Positions 24,722 through 35,402 of a stretch of DNA of 64,000 nt are shown one piece after another. The stretch is from Deltaproteobacteria bacterium (GTDB lineage Bacteria; Myxococcota_A; Polyangia; Polyangiales; JADJMO01): contig JACPFM010000026.1 in the NCBI GenBank assembly GCA_016182965.1, positions 94,190 to 158,189 of the forward strand, given 5' to 3'. Made by a program: the position numbers and the translations under genes. A model generated the notes under the pieces. That model worked only from the letters and a program-made list of their open reading frames with translations, was not told the origin of the DNA and ran no database searches. Each line of letters begins with the position of its first letter. Position 1 is the first letter of the stretch.

Positions 24722-27003
24722 CCTCCGCGCCCGGAGGCGAGGCGGACGTCGTGGAAGGCACCGTCGTCCGCGTCACCTACGAGAACGACGAGACCGGCTT
24801 CCGCGTCGTGCGCGTGCGCCCGGTCGCCTCCAAGCCGAGCGGCACGTTGTTCCCGCAGGCGCGCACGCGCGCGCAAGACGACGACCTGGTCACCGTCGTC
24901 GGCCGGTTCCCCGCCGTCGCGCCGGGCGAGAACGTCCGCGCGGTGGGCAAGTGGGAGCGCGACGCGCGGCACGGCGAGCAGCTGAAGGCCGAGGTGGTCA
25001 CGGCCATCGCGCCGACGACGAAGGCGGGCATCCAGCGCTACCTCTCCGGCGGCGCGTTCAAGGGGGTCGGCAAGCAGACGGCCAAGAAGATCGTCGACCA
25101 CTTCGGCACGCAGACCATCGCGGTGCTCGATCGCGAGCCGCACCGGCTCTCCGAGGTGACAGGGCTCGGCAAGACGCGCGCGACGGCGCTGGCCCAGGCG
25201 TGGCGCGCGCAGCGGGTGGTGCGCGAGCTGATGGTCGTCCTCGCGTCGCTCGAGATCCCGCCCGGCCTCGCCCATCGCATCCACAAGCGCTACGGCGACC
25301 GCGCGCTCGAGGTGGTGAAGACCGCGCCCTATCGCCTCGCGATGGAGGTCTGGGGCGTCGGCTTCAAGTCGGCCGACGCGATCGCGCGGCAGGTGGGCAT
25401 CGCCGTCGACGATCCGCAACGCGCCGAGGCCGGCGTGCTGCACACGCTGGCGACGCTGGCGGAGGAGGGCCACACCGTGACGCCGCGCGCGCTGCTCGCC
25501 GAGCGCGCCGCGCGCATCCTCGACCCGGCGAGCCCGACCGACACGCGCAACGCGCAGGAGCCGCCCGACGCCCGCTTCGTCGCCGGCGCGCGCACCGCGA
25601 TGCAGGCGCTGCTCGCCGCGCGGCTAGTGGTCGAGGAGCCGGAGGGCATCGCGCACACGCCGCTCGCCGCGCAGGAGGAGGGCCTCGCGCAGCGCCTGGG
25701 CGCGCTGCTGTCGTCCGGATCCGAGAAGCCGCTCGTCGGCATCGCGCGTGCGATCGAAGCCTTCGAGCGCTCGACCGGGATCGCCCTCGCCCCCGCGCAG
25801 CGCGCGGCCATCGAGCTCGTCGCCCGCGCGCCGGTCGCGGTGGTCACCGGCGGCCCGGGCGTGGGCAAGACCACCGTGGTGAGGGCGATCCTGGCGCTGT
25901 TCACCGGCGCGCGGCTGCGCACCGCGCTCGCGGCGCCCACCGGCCGCGCGGCCAAGCGGATGACCGAGGCCACCGGGCACCCGGCCACGACCATCCACCG
26001 GCTGCTCGAGGTCGATCCGCGCAAGGGCAGGTTCACGCGCGACGAGACCAACCCGCTCGATCTCGACGCGCTCATCGTCGACGAGTCGTCGATGGTCGAC
26101 GTGCCCCTCGCCTTCTCGCTCGCGCGCGCGATCCCCGCCGGCGCGCGGCTCGTGCTCGTCGGCGACGTCGATCAGCTGCCGAGCGTCGGCCCGGGCAGCG
26201 TGCTGCGCGACGCGATCGTCAGCGGCGTCGTCCCGACCGCGCGGCTGACCGAGGTCTTCCGACAAGCCGGCTCGTCGCGCATCGTCGTGGGCGCGCACGC
26301 CATCCTGCGCGGCGAGGAGCCCACGCCGTCGCCGCCTAGCCGCATGGCCGGCACGCCGACCGGAGAGCTCTTCGTCGTCGAGCGCAACGATCCGGAGGAG
26401 GCCGCGCGCACGATCGTCGAGATCGTCGAGAGCCGCATCCCCAAGGCCTTCAGCCTCGATCCGAAGCGCGACGTGCAGGTCCTCGTGCCGATGGTCCGCG
26501 GCGCGGTCGGCGTGCGCTCGCTCAACGCGGAGCTGCAGGCGCGCCTCAACCCGACGGGCGACGAGGTGCGTCGGGGCAGCGCCGTGTTCCGCGTCGGCGA
26601 TCGCGTGATGCAGATGCGCAACGACTACGACCGCGAGGTCTTCAACGGCGACGTCGGCTTCGTCACCGCCGTCCGCCGCGACGAGCCCGACGCGCAGGGC
26701 ACGCTCGTCGTGCGGCTCGAAGAGGGGCGCGAGTTCACCGCCGAGGACGACGAGCTCGACGAGCTGTCGCTCGCCTACGCGTGCACCGTGCACAAGGCGC
26801 AGGGCAGCGAGTACCCCGCCGTCGTGATCGGCCTGGTCAACCAGCACTTCGTGATGCTCGCGCGCAAGCTGCTCTACACGGCGGTGACCCGCGCGCGGAA
26901 GCTCGTCGTGCTGGTCGGCAGCCGATGGGCGCTGCGCCAGGCGGTGCAAGACGCGCGCGCCGAGGAGCGCCGGACGACCCTCGCCCGGCGGCTGGGCGCC
27001 TGA
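24718..27003 (+). CDS. recD2: RecD2-type ATP-dependent DNA helicase
   Basis: A 761-residue SF1B helicase of the RecD/TraA type. The N-terminal OB-like part (VVEGTVVRVTYENDETGFRVVRV) and helix-hairpin-helix region (FKGVGKQTAKKIVDHFG; VTGLGKTRATAL; VWGVGFKSADAIARQVG) are diagnostic for RecD2. The motor carries Walker A GGPGVGKTTVVRA (near residue 380), Walker B LIVDESSMVD, motif III VGDVDQLPSVGPGSVL and the UvrD_C_2 end (ACTVHKAQGSEYPAVV, LLYTAVTRARKLVVLVGS). RecD2 unwinds 5'-3' and acts in DNA repair independently of RecBC; no recB or recC is here. The start overlaps the rsmD stop. Confidence 0.93.
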   Translation: MTSAPGGEADVVEGTVVRVTYENDETGFRVVRVRPVASKPSGTLFPQARTRAQDDDLVTVVGRFPAVAPGENVRAVGKWERDARHGEQLKAEVVTAIAPTTKAGIQRYLSGGAFKGVGKQTAKKIVDHFGTQTIAVLDREPHRLSEVTGLGKTRATALAQAWRAQRVVRELMVVLASLEIPPGLAHRIHKRYGDRALEVVKTAPYRLAMEVWGVGFKSADAIARQVGIAVDDPQRAEAGVLHTLATLAEEGHTVTPRALLAERAARILDPASPTDTRNAQEPPDARFVAGARTAMQALLAARLVVEEPEGIAHTPLAAQEEGLAQRLGALLSSGSEKPLVGIARAIEAFERSTGIALAPAQRAAIELVARAPVAVVTGGPGVGKTTVVRAILALFTGARLRTALAAPTGRAAKRMTEATGHPATTIHRLLEVDPRKGRFTRDETNPLDLDALIVDESSMVDVPLAFSLARAIPAGARLVLVGDVDQLPSVGPGSVLRDAIVSGVVPTARLTEVFRQAGSSRIVVGAHAILRGEEPTPSPPSRMAGTPTGELFVVERNDPEEAARTIVEIVESRIPKAFSLDPKRDVQVLVPMVRGAVGVRSLNAELQARLNPTGDEVRRGSAVFRVGDRVMQMRNDYDREVFNGDVGFVTAVRRDEPDAQGTLVVRLEEGREFTAEDDELDELSLAYACTVHKAQGSEYPAVVIGLVNQHFVMLARKLLYTAVTRARKLVVLVGSRWALRQAVQDARAEERRTTLARRLGA

Positions 27004-27005
27004 GA

Positions 27006-27142
27006 GTCGTCAGTCGTCAGTCGGCAGAGACTGTGAATCCTCCGTCGAGCTTGGTCGAAGGTCGAAAGTCGACCCAGCCCGCCACGCCGCGCGCCGGGCG
27101 GTCGCCCTCTCGACTGACGACTGAAGACTGACGACTGACGAC
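27006..27142. repeat. Inverted heptamer-repeat element, copy 3
   Basis: The left arm (27006-27027, about three units of GTCGTCA with one variant) and right arm (27112-27142, about four units of CTGACGA) are inverted. The 84-bp spacer contains another 7-bp periodicity, GGTCGAA-GGTCGAA-AGTCGAC at 27053-27073. It lies just after the recD2 stop and before a convergent gene. Confidence 0.75.
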
Positions 27143-27193
27143 CCGGCCTACGCGAGCAGCGACAGCGCCACCGCCCGGATCGATCCCATCGAT

Positions 27194-27592
27194 CTACGAG
27201 CGGTACGTGTCCGACAACGCGACGAGCGCGTCGACGGTCGTGAAGATGCCCGCGATCGTTTCTCCGCTCATCACGACGGCCGAGCCGTATTTGTGCTCGG
27301 CCATCTCGGCGGCGACCTTGTCGAGCGGCTCGTCGGCGGGGACCGCGTAGACGTTCGGGGTCATCGCGTCCTCGACGGTCTGGGTGTTCGGATCGACGGC
27401 GCGCAGCGTGCGCAGGAGCTTCACGTCGCGATCGCTGAGCACGCCGACCAACTTATTGCCGTGCACGACCGGCAGATGGCGGATCTGGTGCTCACGCATC
27501 GTCTCGAGCGCCTTGGCCAGCGTGTCGCTCTTCGCGATGGTTCGGGGAGAGGGCGTCATGTACTTGCTGACGGGCGGGATCGGCTTGGCCAT
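27194..27592 (-). CDS. Stand-alone CBS-pair protein
   Basis: A 132-residue protein made of two CBS domains (YMTPSPRTIAKSDTLAKALETM ... HLPVVHGNKLVGVLSDRDV; AMTPNVYAVPADEPLDKVAAEMAEHKYGSAVVM ... GIFTTVDALVAL). Such Bateman modules bind adenosyl ligands (AMP, ATP, SAM) and regulate partners or sense energy state. No enzyme domain is attached. The start at 27592 is chosen because MAKPIPPVSKYM begins the conserved fold. Three tandem palindromes sit 13 bp upstream. Confidence 0.85.
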   Translation of the reverse strand: MAKPIPPVSKYMTPSPRTIAKSDTLAKALETMREHQIRHLPVVHGNKLVGVLSDRDVKLLRTLRAVDPNTQTVEDAMTPNVYAVPADEPLDKVAAEMAEHKYGSAVVMSGETIAGIFTTVDALVALSDTYRS

Positions 27593-27604
27593 CGTTTCTC
27601 CCGG

Positions 27605-27682
27605 TCGCGCCCTCAGGGCGCGCATTTGAGTCGCGCCCCCCGGGCGCGCATTTGAGTCGCGCCCCCCGGGCGCGCATCTGGT
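27605..27682. promoter_or_regulatory. Three tandem 26-bp palindrome units between divergent genes
   Basis: A 26-bp unit built on CGCGCCC(n4)GGGCGCG followed by CATTTGAG is repeated head to tail at 27605-27630, 27631-27656 and 27657-27682, with near-identity. The spacing and dyad symmetry fit a multi-site operator for a dimeric regulator in the promoter region of the CBS gene, or a small structured repeat array. The rest of the gene-free stretch to 27995 shows no recognisable feature; a longer frame into the ThDP gene there has no homology-like content. Confidence 0.5.
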
Positions 27683-27995
27683 TGTGCACGGAACACGTTT
27701 CGTCGGCGGTCGGCTGGAGCGAGCGCGATGCCAGCGAAGATCGTGCAGGATTCAGGCTCTGCCGCTGTCGCCAACGGCGCAGAAGATGCGCGCTCCGCAC
27801 CGGTTGCGGGCGCCAGTTGCGCGCGTAGAACGCCCTTTGCGCGCGCCGCCGACCGCTGCGTCAGCTCGCGTCGCGCGCAGTCCTCTCCCCGCACGGACGG
27901 CTCGCAGGCCGCCGTCTTCGTGCTGTCCGCCCAAGGGGACAATGCAGATGAGAGCGGTCGACGCGGCGCGCTATCACGAGATAACCTTCCCCGCC

Positions 27996-29630
27996 ATGAC
28001 AATGGTCCATGGCGGCCGGCTGGTCGCGAAGGCGCTGAAGCGGCACGGCACGACACACCTGTTCACCCTCTGCGGTGGGCACATCCAGGCGATCTACGAC
28101 GGCTGCCTCGACGAGGAGATCCGCGTCGTCGACGTGCGCCACGAGCAGACCGCCGGCCACGCCGCAGACGGCTACGCCCGCGTGACCGGCCGGCCCGGCG
28201 TCTGCGCGGTCACCGCCGGGCCCGGCATCACCGACGTGGTCACGGCGGCGGCCAACGCGCAGCGCGCCGGAATCCCCATGCTCATCATCGGCGGCGCCGG
28301 TCCTTCGCAGCTCACCGACATGGGCTCGCTGCAGGACATGAACCACCTCGATCTGATGCGGCCCATTACCAAATGGGCGGTGCGCGTGCCCGAGACGCGC
28401 CGCATCGCGGAGTACGTCGACGCTGCGTTCCGGGTCGCCCAGGCCGATCTGCCCGGCCCGGTCTTCCTCGAGATGCCGCTCGACCTCTTGATGAATTTCG
28501 GCGACGACGCCGACGTGCTCGGCACCCCGCCGATGAAGGCGCCGCGCGCGGGCGGCGACCTGCACGCCATCGAGCGCGCCGCGGAGCTCCTCGCGAAGGC
28601 CGGGCGCCCGATGGTCATCGTCGGCACGCAGCTGCGCTGGTCGGACGACCGCGAGCTCGTGAAGAGGGCGGCCGACGCGTGGGGCGTTCCGTTCTTCCTC
28701 AACGGCATGGCGCGCGGCGCCCTGCCCCACGATCATCCCGCGTTCTTCACCCGCTCGCGGCGGCAGGCGCTCGCGCGCACCGATCTCGTCCTGGTGTTCG
28801 GCACGCCGTTCGATTTCCGCCTCGACTACGGCCGCGCCATCAACGCCGACGCCAAGGTCGTGCAGGTCGATCTCGAGGGCAAGGAGCTCGGTCGCAACCG
28901 CTCGGTCGACGTCGCCATCGACGGCGACACCGGCCTCGTGCTCGAGCAGGTGCTCGCGCGCTGCGCGACGGCGAAGGACCCGGCCTGGCTCGCGGAGATC
29001 CGGGCCGCCGAGACGAAGGCGCGCGCGAAGATGGCCGCCGAGATCGAGTCGAACGAGGCGCCGGTGAACCCGCTGCGCCTGTGCGCCGAGATCGACAGGC
29101 GCCTCGGCAAGGCGGACATCGTGGTCGGCGACGGCGGCGACTTCGTGGCGACCGCGGCCTACGTGCTCAAGATGCAGCACCCGCAGATCTGGATGGATCC
29201 CGGCCCGCTCGGCACGCTCGGCGTCGGTCCGGGCTACGCGATGGCCGCGGCGTGCGCGCGACCCGAGGCGGTCACCTGGCTGATCTACGGCGACGGCTCG
29301 TTCGGCCTCCACGGGCTGGAGTTCGAGGCGCTCGCTCGTCAGAAGCTCCCGGTGCTCGCGGTCATCGGCAACGACGCCGGCTGGACGCAGATCCGCCGCG
29401 GCCAGGTGGAGCTCTACGGCGATCAGCGCGCGGTGGCGACGGCGCTCGACTACACGCGCTACGAGAAGGTCGTCGAGGCGCTCGGCGGCGTCGGCATCTG
29501 GTGCGAGCGCCCGGAGGAGGTCGGTCCCGCCCTCGACAGGGCCCTCGAGGCCGTCAAGAGCGGCCGCCCCGCCTGCGTCAACGTGAAGCTCGCCAAAAGC
29601 GAGTTCCGCAAGGGCGCGATCAGCGTCTGA
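27996..29630 (+). CDS. Thiamine-diphosphate enzyme, acetolactate synthase/2-hydroxyacyl-CoA lyase-like
   Basis: A 544-residue ThDP-dependent protein with all three domains. The Pyr domain has LFTLCGGHIQAIYDG and DVRHEQTAGHAADGYARVTGRPGV (catalytic Glu in RHEQ). The central Rossmann domain includes LAKAGRPMVIVGTQLRW. The PP domain carries the Mg-ThDP motif GDGSFGLHGLEFEALARQKL ... NDAGW. The GGHIQAIYDG start and overall look are nearest to animal ILVBL/HACL-type lyases rather than true IlvB, and no ilvN regulatory-subunit gene is adjacent. The reaction may be cleavage of 2-hydroxyacyl-CoA or carboligation. The start is ATG 27996 (or 28002). Confidence 0.8.
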   Translation: MTMVHGGRLVAKALKRHGTTHLFTLCGGHIQAIYDGCLDEEIRVVDVRHEQTAGHAADGYARVTGRPGVCAVTAGPGITDVVTAAANAQRAGIPMLIIGGAGPSQLTDMGSLQDMNHLDLMRPITKWAVRVPETRRIAEYVDAAFRVAQADLPGPVFLEMPLDLLMNFGDDADVLGTPPMKAPRAGGDLHAIERAAELLAKAGRPMVIVGTQLRWSDDRELVKRAADAWGVPFFLNGMARGALPHDHPAFFTRSRRQALARTDLVLVFGTPFDFRLDYGRAINADAKVVQVDLEGKELGRNRSVDVAIDGDTGLVLEQVLARCATAKDPAWLAEIRAAETKARAKMAAEIESNEAPVNPLRLCAEIDRRLGKADIVVGDGGDFVATAAYVLKMQHPQIWMDPGPLGTLGVGPGYAMAAACARPEAVTWLIYGDGSFGLHGLEFEALARQKLPVLAVIGNDAGWTQIRRGQVELYGDQRAVATALDYTRYEKVVEALGGVGIWCERPEEVGPALDRALEAVKSGRPACVNVKLAKSEFRKGAISV

Positions 29631-29685
29631 GCGGACCCGAACCCCTATCGTCGACCACCCCCGTGCTGACGCGCTCGCAGCCCGG

Positions 29686-29710
29686 GTCGAACGTCGAACG
29701 CCGAACGTCG
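29686..29710. repeat. Short 7-bp tandem repeat between convergent genes
   Basis: GTCGAAC is repeated three and a half times with one change, between the stop codons of two convergent genes. It shows the same period of seven as the larger inverted elements but a different unit. Confidence 0.6.
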
Positions 29711-29718
29711 CGCGCGGC

Positions 29719-31179
29719 TCACCAAGGCGACAGCCTCAGCTCGAAGTACTCGACGCCGGGCAGCACCGCGTGGTGGAACGCCTCGGTGCCCTGCGCGGCG
29801 CGCAGCGCCTCGACGATCTGGCGCAGCTCGCGGCGATCGGAGTCGACGATCGCCGCCATCGCCTTGTGCGCCTGCTTGATGGGGAACGAGACCGTCATGC
29901 GCAGCTCGGTGCCCTCGGCGACCACCGCGACGTTGTCGTACGCGTCGGCGAGCGCCTCGACCCCGTCGTGCTTCCGGAGGCGGTTGGCGGCCTGCGCGAA
30001 GCGATCCTTGATCGCGTTCGCGTCGTCGCCCTCGCTCCGCGGGCCGGTGCGCACCCACACGAGCTTGTCCTTGAACATCGAGTAGCGCTCGGCGACGCCG
30101 ACGCCGGCGTCGGTGGCCGGCGCCCAATGGCGCACGAACACGTCGTCGTCGCCGATGCCGTACTGGCGCGCGACCGACTTGGCGTGCAGGTAGCGCGAGA
30201 GGATCTTCCGCTTGCCGATCATGGCGATCTGCCCGGTCGCGAGCAGCAGCGAGCGGCTCTCGTCGAGCCGGAGAATGGGGCGACCGTCGACCTCGTCGAT
30301 CTGCAGGCGATCGTCCTTCACCTTGCGATCGCGCCGGAGCAGCGCCTCGCGGACGGCGGTGACCAGATCGCGCCCGCGGAAGGTGCCGCCGAGGACGGTG
30401 ATCTTCTCGTTCTCGTCGCCCTCGCGGAGCTCGCAGAAGGCCATCTCCTTGACGTCGCCGTACGGCTCGAGACCGAACCGCTTCAACGTGCGCACGACGC
30501 TGACGCGCCCCTTGGCGTCGTCGTCCTGCGAGAGTCGGAAGCCGTCTTCGCGATCGAGGTCCTCGATCCAGTCCTGCAGCGCCTTGGCGCGCCGCGGGCC
30601 GAGATCGCGCATCATCGCGGAGCCGTCGATCGCGGCGAAGTCGACGTACTCGAGGCGCCGGCAGTCGGCGGGCAGGTGCTCGAGCACGGCGCCGCGCGCG
30701 TAGCCGTAGCGGAACCACGCCCAGAAGAGCGACGCCGAGACCAGCAGCGCGACCAGCGCGGTCGCCAGCACCAGCACCACCGTGCGCGACTTCGCCTCCT
30801 CCCGACGCCCCTCGGGCGCGGGCTCGATCGCCTTCTCGGCTGGAACGGGCGCGGCGATCGAAGACTCCATCGTGCCGGCGATGGTCGGCGCGAAGCTGGG
30901 CGGCTCCTCGAGCACGTCGGCGCCCTGGACCGCGCTCGACGGCGGCGGCGCCTCGAGCGACGTGCGACCCTCGCCCTCCTCGGAGCCGGAGCGCGCGGGC
31001 GCGGCGAGCACCGCGTCGATCTTGTCGGACGAGACCCACTCGCTCGAGCCGAAGCGCGCGACCAATGTGCCGGCCGGCAGATCGCCGCGCTTGCGGCGAT
31101 CCTCGAGCTCTGCGGCCGTCATCTCGACGGCCTTGCCGCGCCCGGGGAGCGCGACCCAGAAGCGCGACGGCGAGCTCAC
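29719..31179 (-). CDS. Membrane protein with N-terminal GYF_2-like domain
   Basis: A 486-residue protein. Residues 1-55 (FWVALPGRGKAVEMTAAEL ... AGTLVARFGSSEWVSSDKI) look like a GYF_2 domain, a Pro-rich-ligand binding module found in bacterial membrane proteins. A disordered region (about 60-130), one transmembrane segment (VVLVLATALVALLVSASLFWAWF, about 140-165) and a large outside domain of about 320 residues follow, without recognised motif. The GTG start at 31179 gives the GYF domain an intact N-terminus; the frame stays open far upstream but only as shadow sequence of the epimerase gene. The gene lies 8 bp after that gene, so it is probably in one operon. Confidence 0.65.
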   Translation of the reverse strand: MSSPSRFWVALPGRGKAVEMTAAELEDRRKRGDLPAGTLVARFGSSEWVSSDKIDAVLAAPARSGSEEGEGRTSLEAPPPSSAVQGADVLEEPPSFAPTIAGTMESSIAAPVPAEKAIEPAPEGRREEAKSRTVVLVLATALVALLVSASLFWAWFRYGYARGAVLEHLPADCRRLEYVDFAAIDGSAMMRDLGPRRAKALQDWIEDLDREDGFRLSQDDDAKGRVSVVRTLKRFGLEPYGDVKEMAFCELREGDENEKITVLGGTFRGRDLVTAVREALLRRDRKVKDDRLQIDEVDGRPILRLDESRSLLLATGQIAMIGKRKILSRYLHAKSVARQYGIGDDDVFVRHWAPATDAGVGVAERYSMFKDKLVWVRTGPRSEGDDANAIKDRFAQAANRLRKHDGVEALADAYDNVAVVAEGTELRMTVSFPIKQAHKAMAAIVDSDRRELRQIVEALRAAQGTEAFHHAVLPGVEYFELRLSPW

Positions 31180-31187
31180 GGCGCCGC

Positions 31188-32285
31188 TCAGCCTTCCCTG
31201 AAGACGGCGGTGCGCTCGTGCGGCAGCGAGGGGGCCGGATCGGGGCCTGGCAGATCGTCGTAGCGGATCTCGGCGGCGATCTTCGGCTCGACGTAGCCGT
31301 GGTCGAGATACCAGCGGATCGCGCGCGCCAGCGTCTTTCGCGCCGGTCGGTGCTCGTAGCCGAGCTCCCGCTCGGCCTTCTCGCTGCTCGCCCACATGAA
31401 CCCGGAGTAGAAGTCGCGGGTCATCTTGTAGGTGAACTCCGGCTCGCCGCCGGTGACGCGCGCGACCAGCTCCATCCCGCGACCGAGCAGCTCGGCGAGC
31501 CCCTGCGGCGCCGGCTTGCCCGGACCCCGCAGACCGGTGATCGACGCCATGGTCTCGAGGATCTGCGTGAAGGTGAGGTTCTCGCCGCCGAGGATGTAGC
31601 GCTCGCCGAGGCGCCCCTTCGCCATCGCCGCGAGGTGCCCTCGACAGACGTCGTCGACGTCGACCACGGAGATGCCGCCGGGGGTGGCGGGGAACTTGAT
31701 GGGCGCGCGCCAGTTCAAGTAGCGGACGACGAGCTGCCCCGAGGGCGTGGGCTTCGAGTCGCCCGGACCGAAGACGCCGCACGGGTCGACGACGACCAGC
31801 GGCACCTCGTCGGCCATCGAGAGCGCGAGCTCCTCGGCGCGGCGCTTGGCGACGATGTAGATCTCGGAGTCGTCGAGGCGCCACTCGGCGCGCTCGTCGA
31901 GCGGCTCGGGCGTCTTGTTGACGCCGATCGCCGCGACGGAGCTCGTGACCACGACGCGCTCGATGCGATCGCCGCGCGCCTTGACCGCGTTCAGGACCTC
32001 GCGCGTGCCGACCACCGCCGGGTCCATGATCGCGGCGGGGTTCGGGTCCCACATCTTGTAGGCGGCCGCGACGTGGTAGACGCGATCGCAGCCCGCGAGC
32101 GCACGGTAGACGGTGTGACCGACGGTGATGTCGCCGATGGCGATCTCGACCGGGAGCTTCTCGAGGTGCTTGCGCGACGCCGTCGGGCGCACGAGGCACT
32201 TCACGTCGTCGCCGCGCTCGACGAGCGCGCGCACGAGCCGCCCGCCGATGAAGCCGCTCGCGCCGGTGACCAGGGCCTTCGCCAT
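31188..32285 (-). CDS. NAD(P)-dependent epimerase/dehydratase (extended SDR, HpnA/DFR-like)
   Basis: A 365-residue extended SDR: Rossmann motif VTGASGFIGGRLVRAL, VYHVAAAYKMW, VVVTSSVAAIG and the active-site Y-x3-K (YIVAKRRAE). The substrate side (VDVDDVCRGHLAAMAKGRLGERYILGGEN) resembles dihydroflavonol-reductase-like and hopanoid-associated HpnA epimerases. No hopanoid or polysaccharide genes are adjacent, so the substrate is open. The C-terminus extends about 30 residues beyond the usual family length. The ATG start is unambiguous. Confidence 0.8.
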   Translation of the reverse strand: MAKALVTGASGFIGGRLVRALVERGDDVKCLVRPTASRKHLEKLPVEIAIGDITVGHTVYRALAGCDRVYHVAAAYKMWDPNPAAIMDPAVVGTREVLNAVKARGDRIERVVVTSSVAAIGVNKTPEPLDERAEWRLDDSEIYIVAKRRAEELALSMADEVPLVVVDPCGVFGPGDSKPTPSGQLVVRYLNWRAPIKFPATPGGISVVDVDDVCRGHLAAMAKGRLGERYILGGENLTFTQILETMASITGLRGPGKPAPQGLAELLGRGMELVARVTGGEPEFTYKMTRDFYSGFMWASSEKAERELGYEHRPARKTLARAIRWYLDHGYVEPKIAAEIRYDDLPGPDPAPSLPHERTAVFREG

Positions 32286-32324
32286 GGCTGCGGGTGTACC
32301 CCTGTCGGCGGCGGAGTGTCCAGA

Positions 32325-32520
32325 CAGTCGTCAGTCGTCAGTCGTCAGTCGTCAGCCGCAGTCTCGCGGCGCAGGCGCGGTCGCCGCCAGGGCACGCGCC
32401 TGCCCGCGGGTCGAGGGTCGAGGGTCGACCGCCCGTGCCAGACCGCGCCCGCCTCGGCTGACGACTGACGACTGACGACTGACGACTGACGACTGACGAC
32501 TGACGACCGACGACTGACGA

Positions 32521-32522
<2 letters not shown>
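32325..32522. repeat. Inverted heptamer-repeat element, copy 4 (largest)
   Basis: The left arm (32325-32355) holds over four units of CAGTCGT. The right arm (32458-32522) holds nine units of CTGACGA, running into the stop codon of the minus-strand lipoprotein gene. The 102-bp spacer carries a third 7-bp repeat, GGGTCGA three times at 32408-32428. It sits between two same-strand genes. Confidence 0.8.
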
Positions 32523-34461
<1,939 letters not shown>

Positions 34462-34462
<1 letters not shown>

Positions 34463-34728
34463 CGGTCAGGGGGAGCGCCTCTGCCGCTCCCCCCGGTCGC
34501 ACGCGCGCGCACGGCGCGCGACACCCCCCAACAGCAGCTCGCCACGCGCTCGCTACGCGTCGCGCGGGCTCACGTCGGGGGTGTTGGCACACCCCCGATC
34601 CCCCGCTGCGGATCGGCGCTGTCGCCGCGATGGAAGGGCGTGCGCGGATGCGTGGTCCTGTCCCGTCAGACGCGCGCCGTGCGCGCGCGCGCGACCGGGG
34701 GAGGCGGCAGAGGCGCTCCCCTGACCGT
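34462..34728. repeat. 267-bp inverted-repeat element directly after enolase
   Basis: The left arm (34462-34520) and right arm (34671-34728) are inverted copies over about 57 bp, with only a few mismatches or indels; both include GAGCGCCTCTGCCGC and GCGCGCACGGCGCGCG. A second hairpin, CGGGGGTGT-tggc-ACACCCCCG (34576-34597), sits in the middle. The left arm begins at the last base of the enolase stop codon. No ORF is carried. It may work as a terminator for eno, and its shape is that of a MITE. Confidence 0.75.
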
Positions 34729-34771
34729 GTCTACGCGAGCCCTCGGCGGCTTGTGCATCGGAACGGGAACG

Positions 34772-35314
34772 ATGTCCATCACGCGCGCTCTGCTCGCCGT
34801 CTCGTGTGTCGTCGCGTTCGGCTGCGGTGGCGGCGGTGCGCCGAAAGGCCCCGTCGCACCCGACGCGAAGGCGTCCACTGACGTCGCCGACGACAACACC
34901 TGGATGACGCTGTCGTCGCACGGCGCACGGCTCCGCGCTCCGCCCGGGTGGACCGTGCACGCGGAGGGCAGCGCGCTGCGCGCCGAGCCGCGTGACGGCA
35001 AGGCGGCGCTCATCCTCGACGGGGCCACCACGCGCGCCGAGCTCGAGGCGAAGGTCCGCGCGCTCGGCGCACGGTACGGGCTCGACCGCGTCGACTTCGC
35101 GGGCATCAAGCCGGGGAACCTGAACGGCATCCCGATCGTGATGTTCGAGGACATGGCCGCCGAGTCGAAGGGCGAGCCGGTCGACGTGTTCGTGATGCTC
35201 GGCGAGGCGCCCAACGGCAAGGGCGTGCTGCTGTTGTTCCTCTACGCGTCGGACAAGACCCAGCAGCACGACCTCGAGCTGATCCAGGCCGCCAACACGC
35301 TGCGTCCGATCTGA
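34772..35314 (+). CDS. Predicted lipoprotein, function unknown
   Basis: A 180-residue protein beginning MSITRALLAVSCVVAFGCGG (lipobox V-A-F-G-C), with a short linker and a compact domain of about 140 residues (WMTLSSHGARLRAPPGWTVH ... GIPIVMFEDMAAESKGEPVDVFVMLGEAPNGKGVLLLFLY ... LIQAANTLRPI). The pattern (P-G-W early, strand-rich middle, helix at the end) resembles DUF-type lipoproteins of the PsbP/LpqN general shape, but I cannot assign a family. Confidence 0.65.
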   Translation: MSITRALLAVSCVVAFGCGGGGAPKGPVAPDAKASTDVADDNTWMTLSSHGARLRAPPGWTVHAEGSALRAEPRDGKAALILDGATTRAELEAKVRALGARYGLDRVDFAGIKPGNLNGIPIVMFEDMAAESKGEPVDVFVMLGEAPNGKGVLLLFLYASDKTQQHDLELIQAANTLRPI

Positions 35315-35402
35315 TCGGGACGAGACGAGCACCGCCGAGTGCCTCCGGGCACCGAGGACGCCGACGGCCCGGAGGGGGAGCTCCGGGCCGTCGATCTCGC
35401 GG

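Noticed and set aside
27605..27682. Short CRISPR array
   Set aside because: Three contiguous palindromes with no spacers between them.
29719..32199. A fused epimerase-GYF protein from the long open frame
   Set aside because: The upstream half of that frame is out of frame with the epimerase and is shadow sequence; two separate genes fit.
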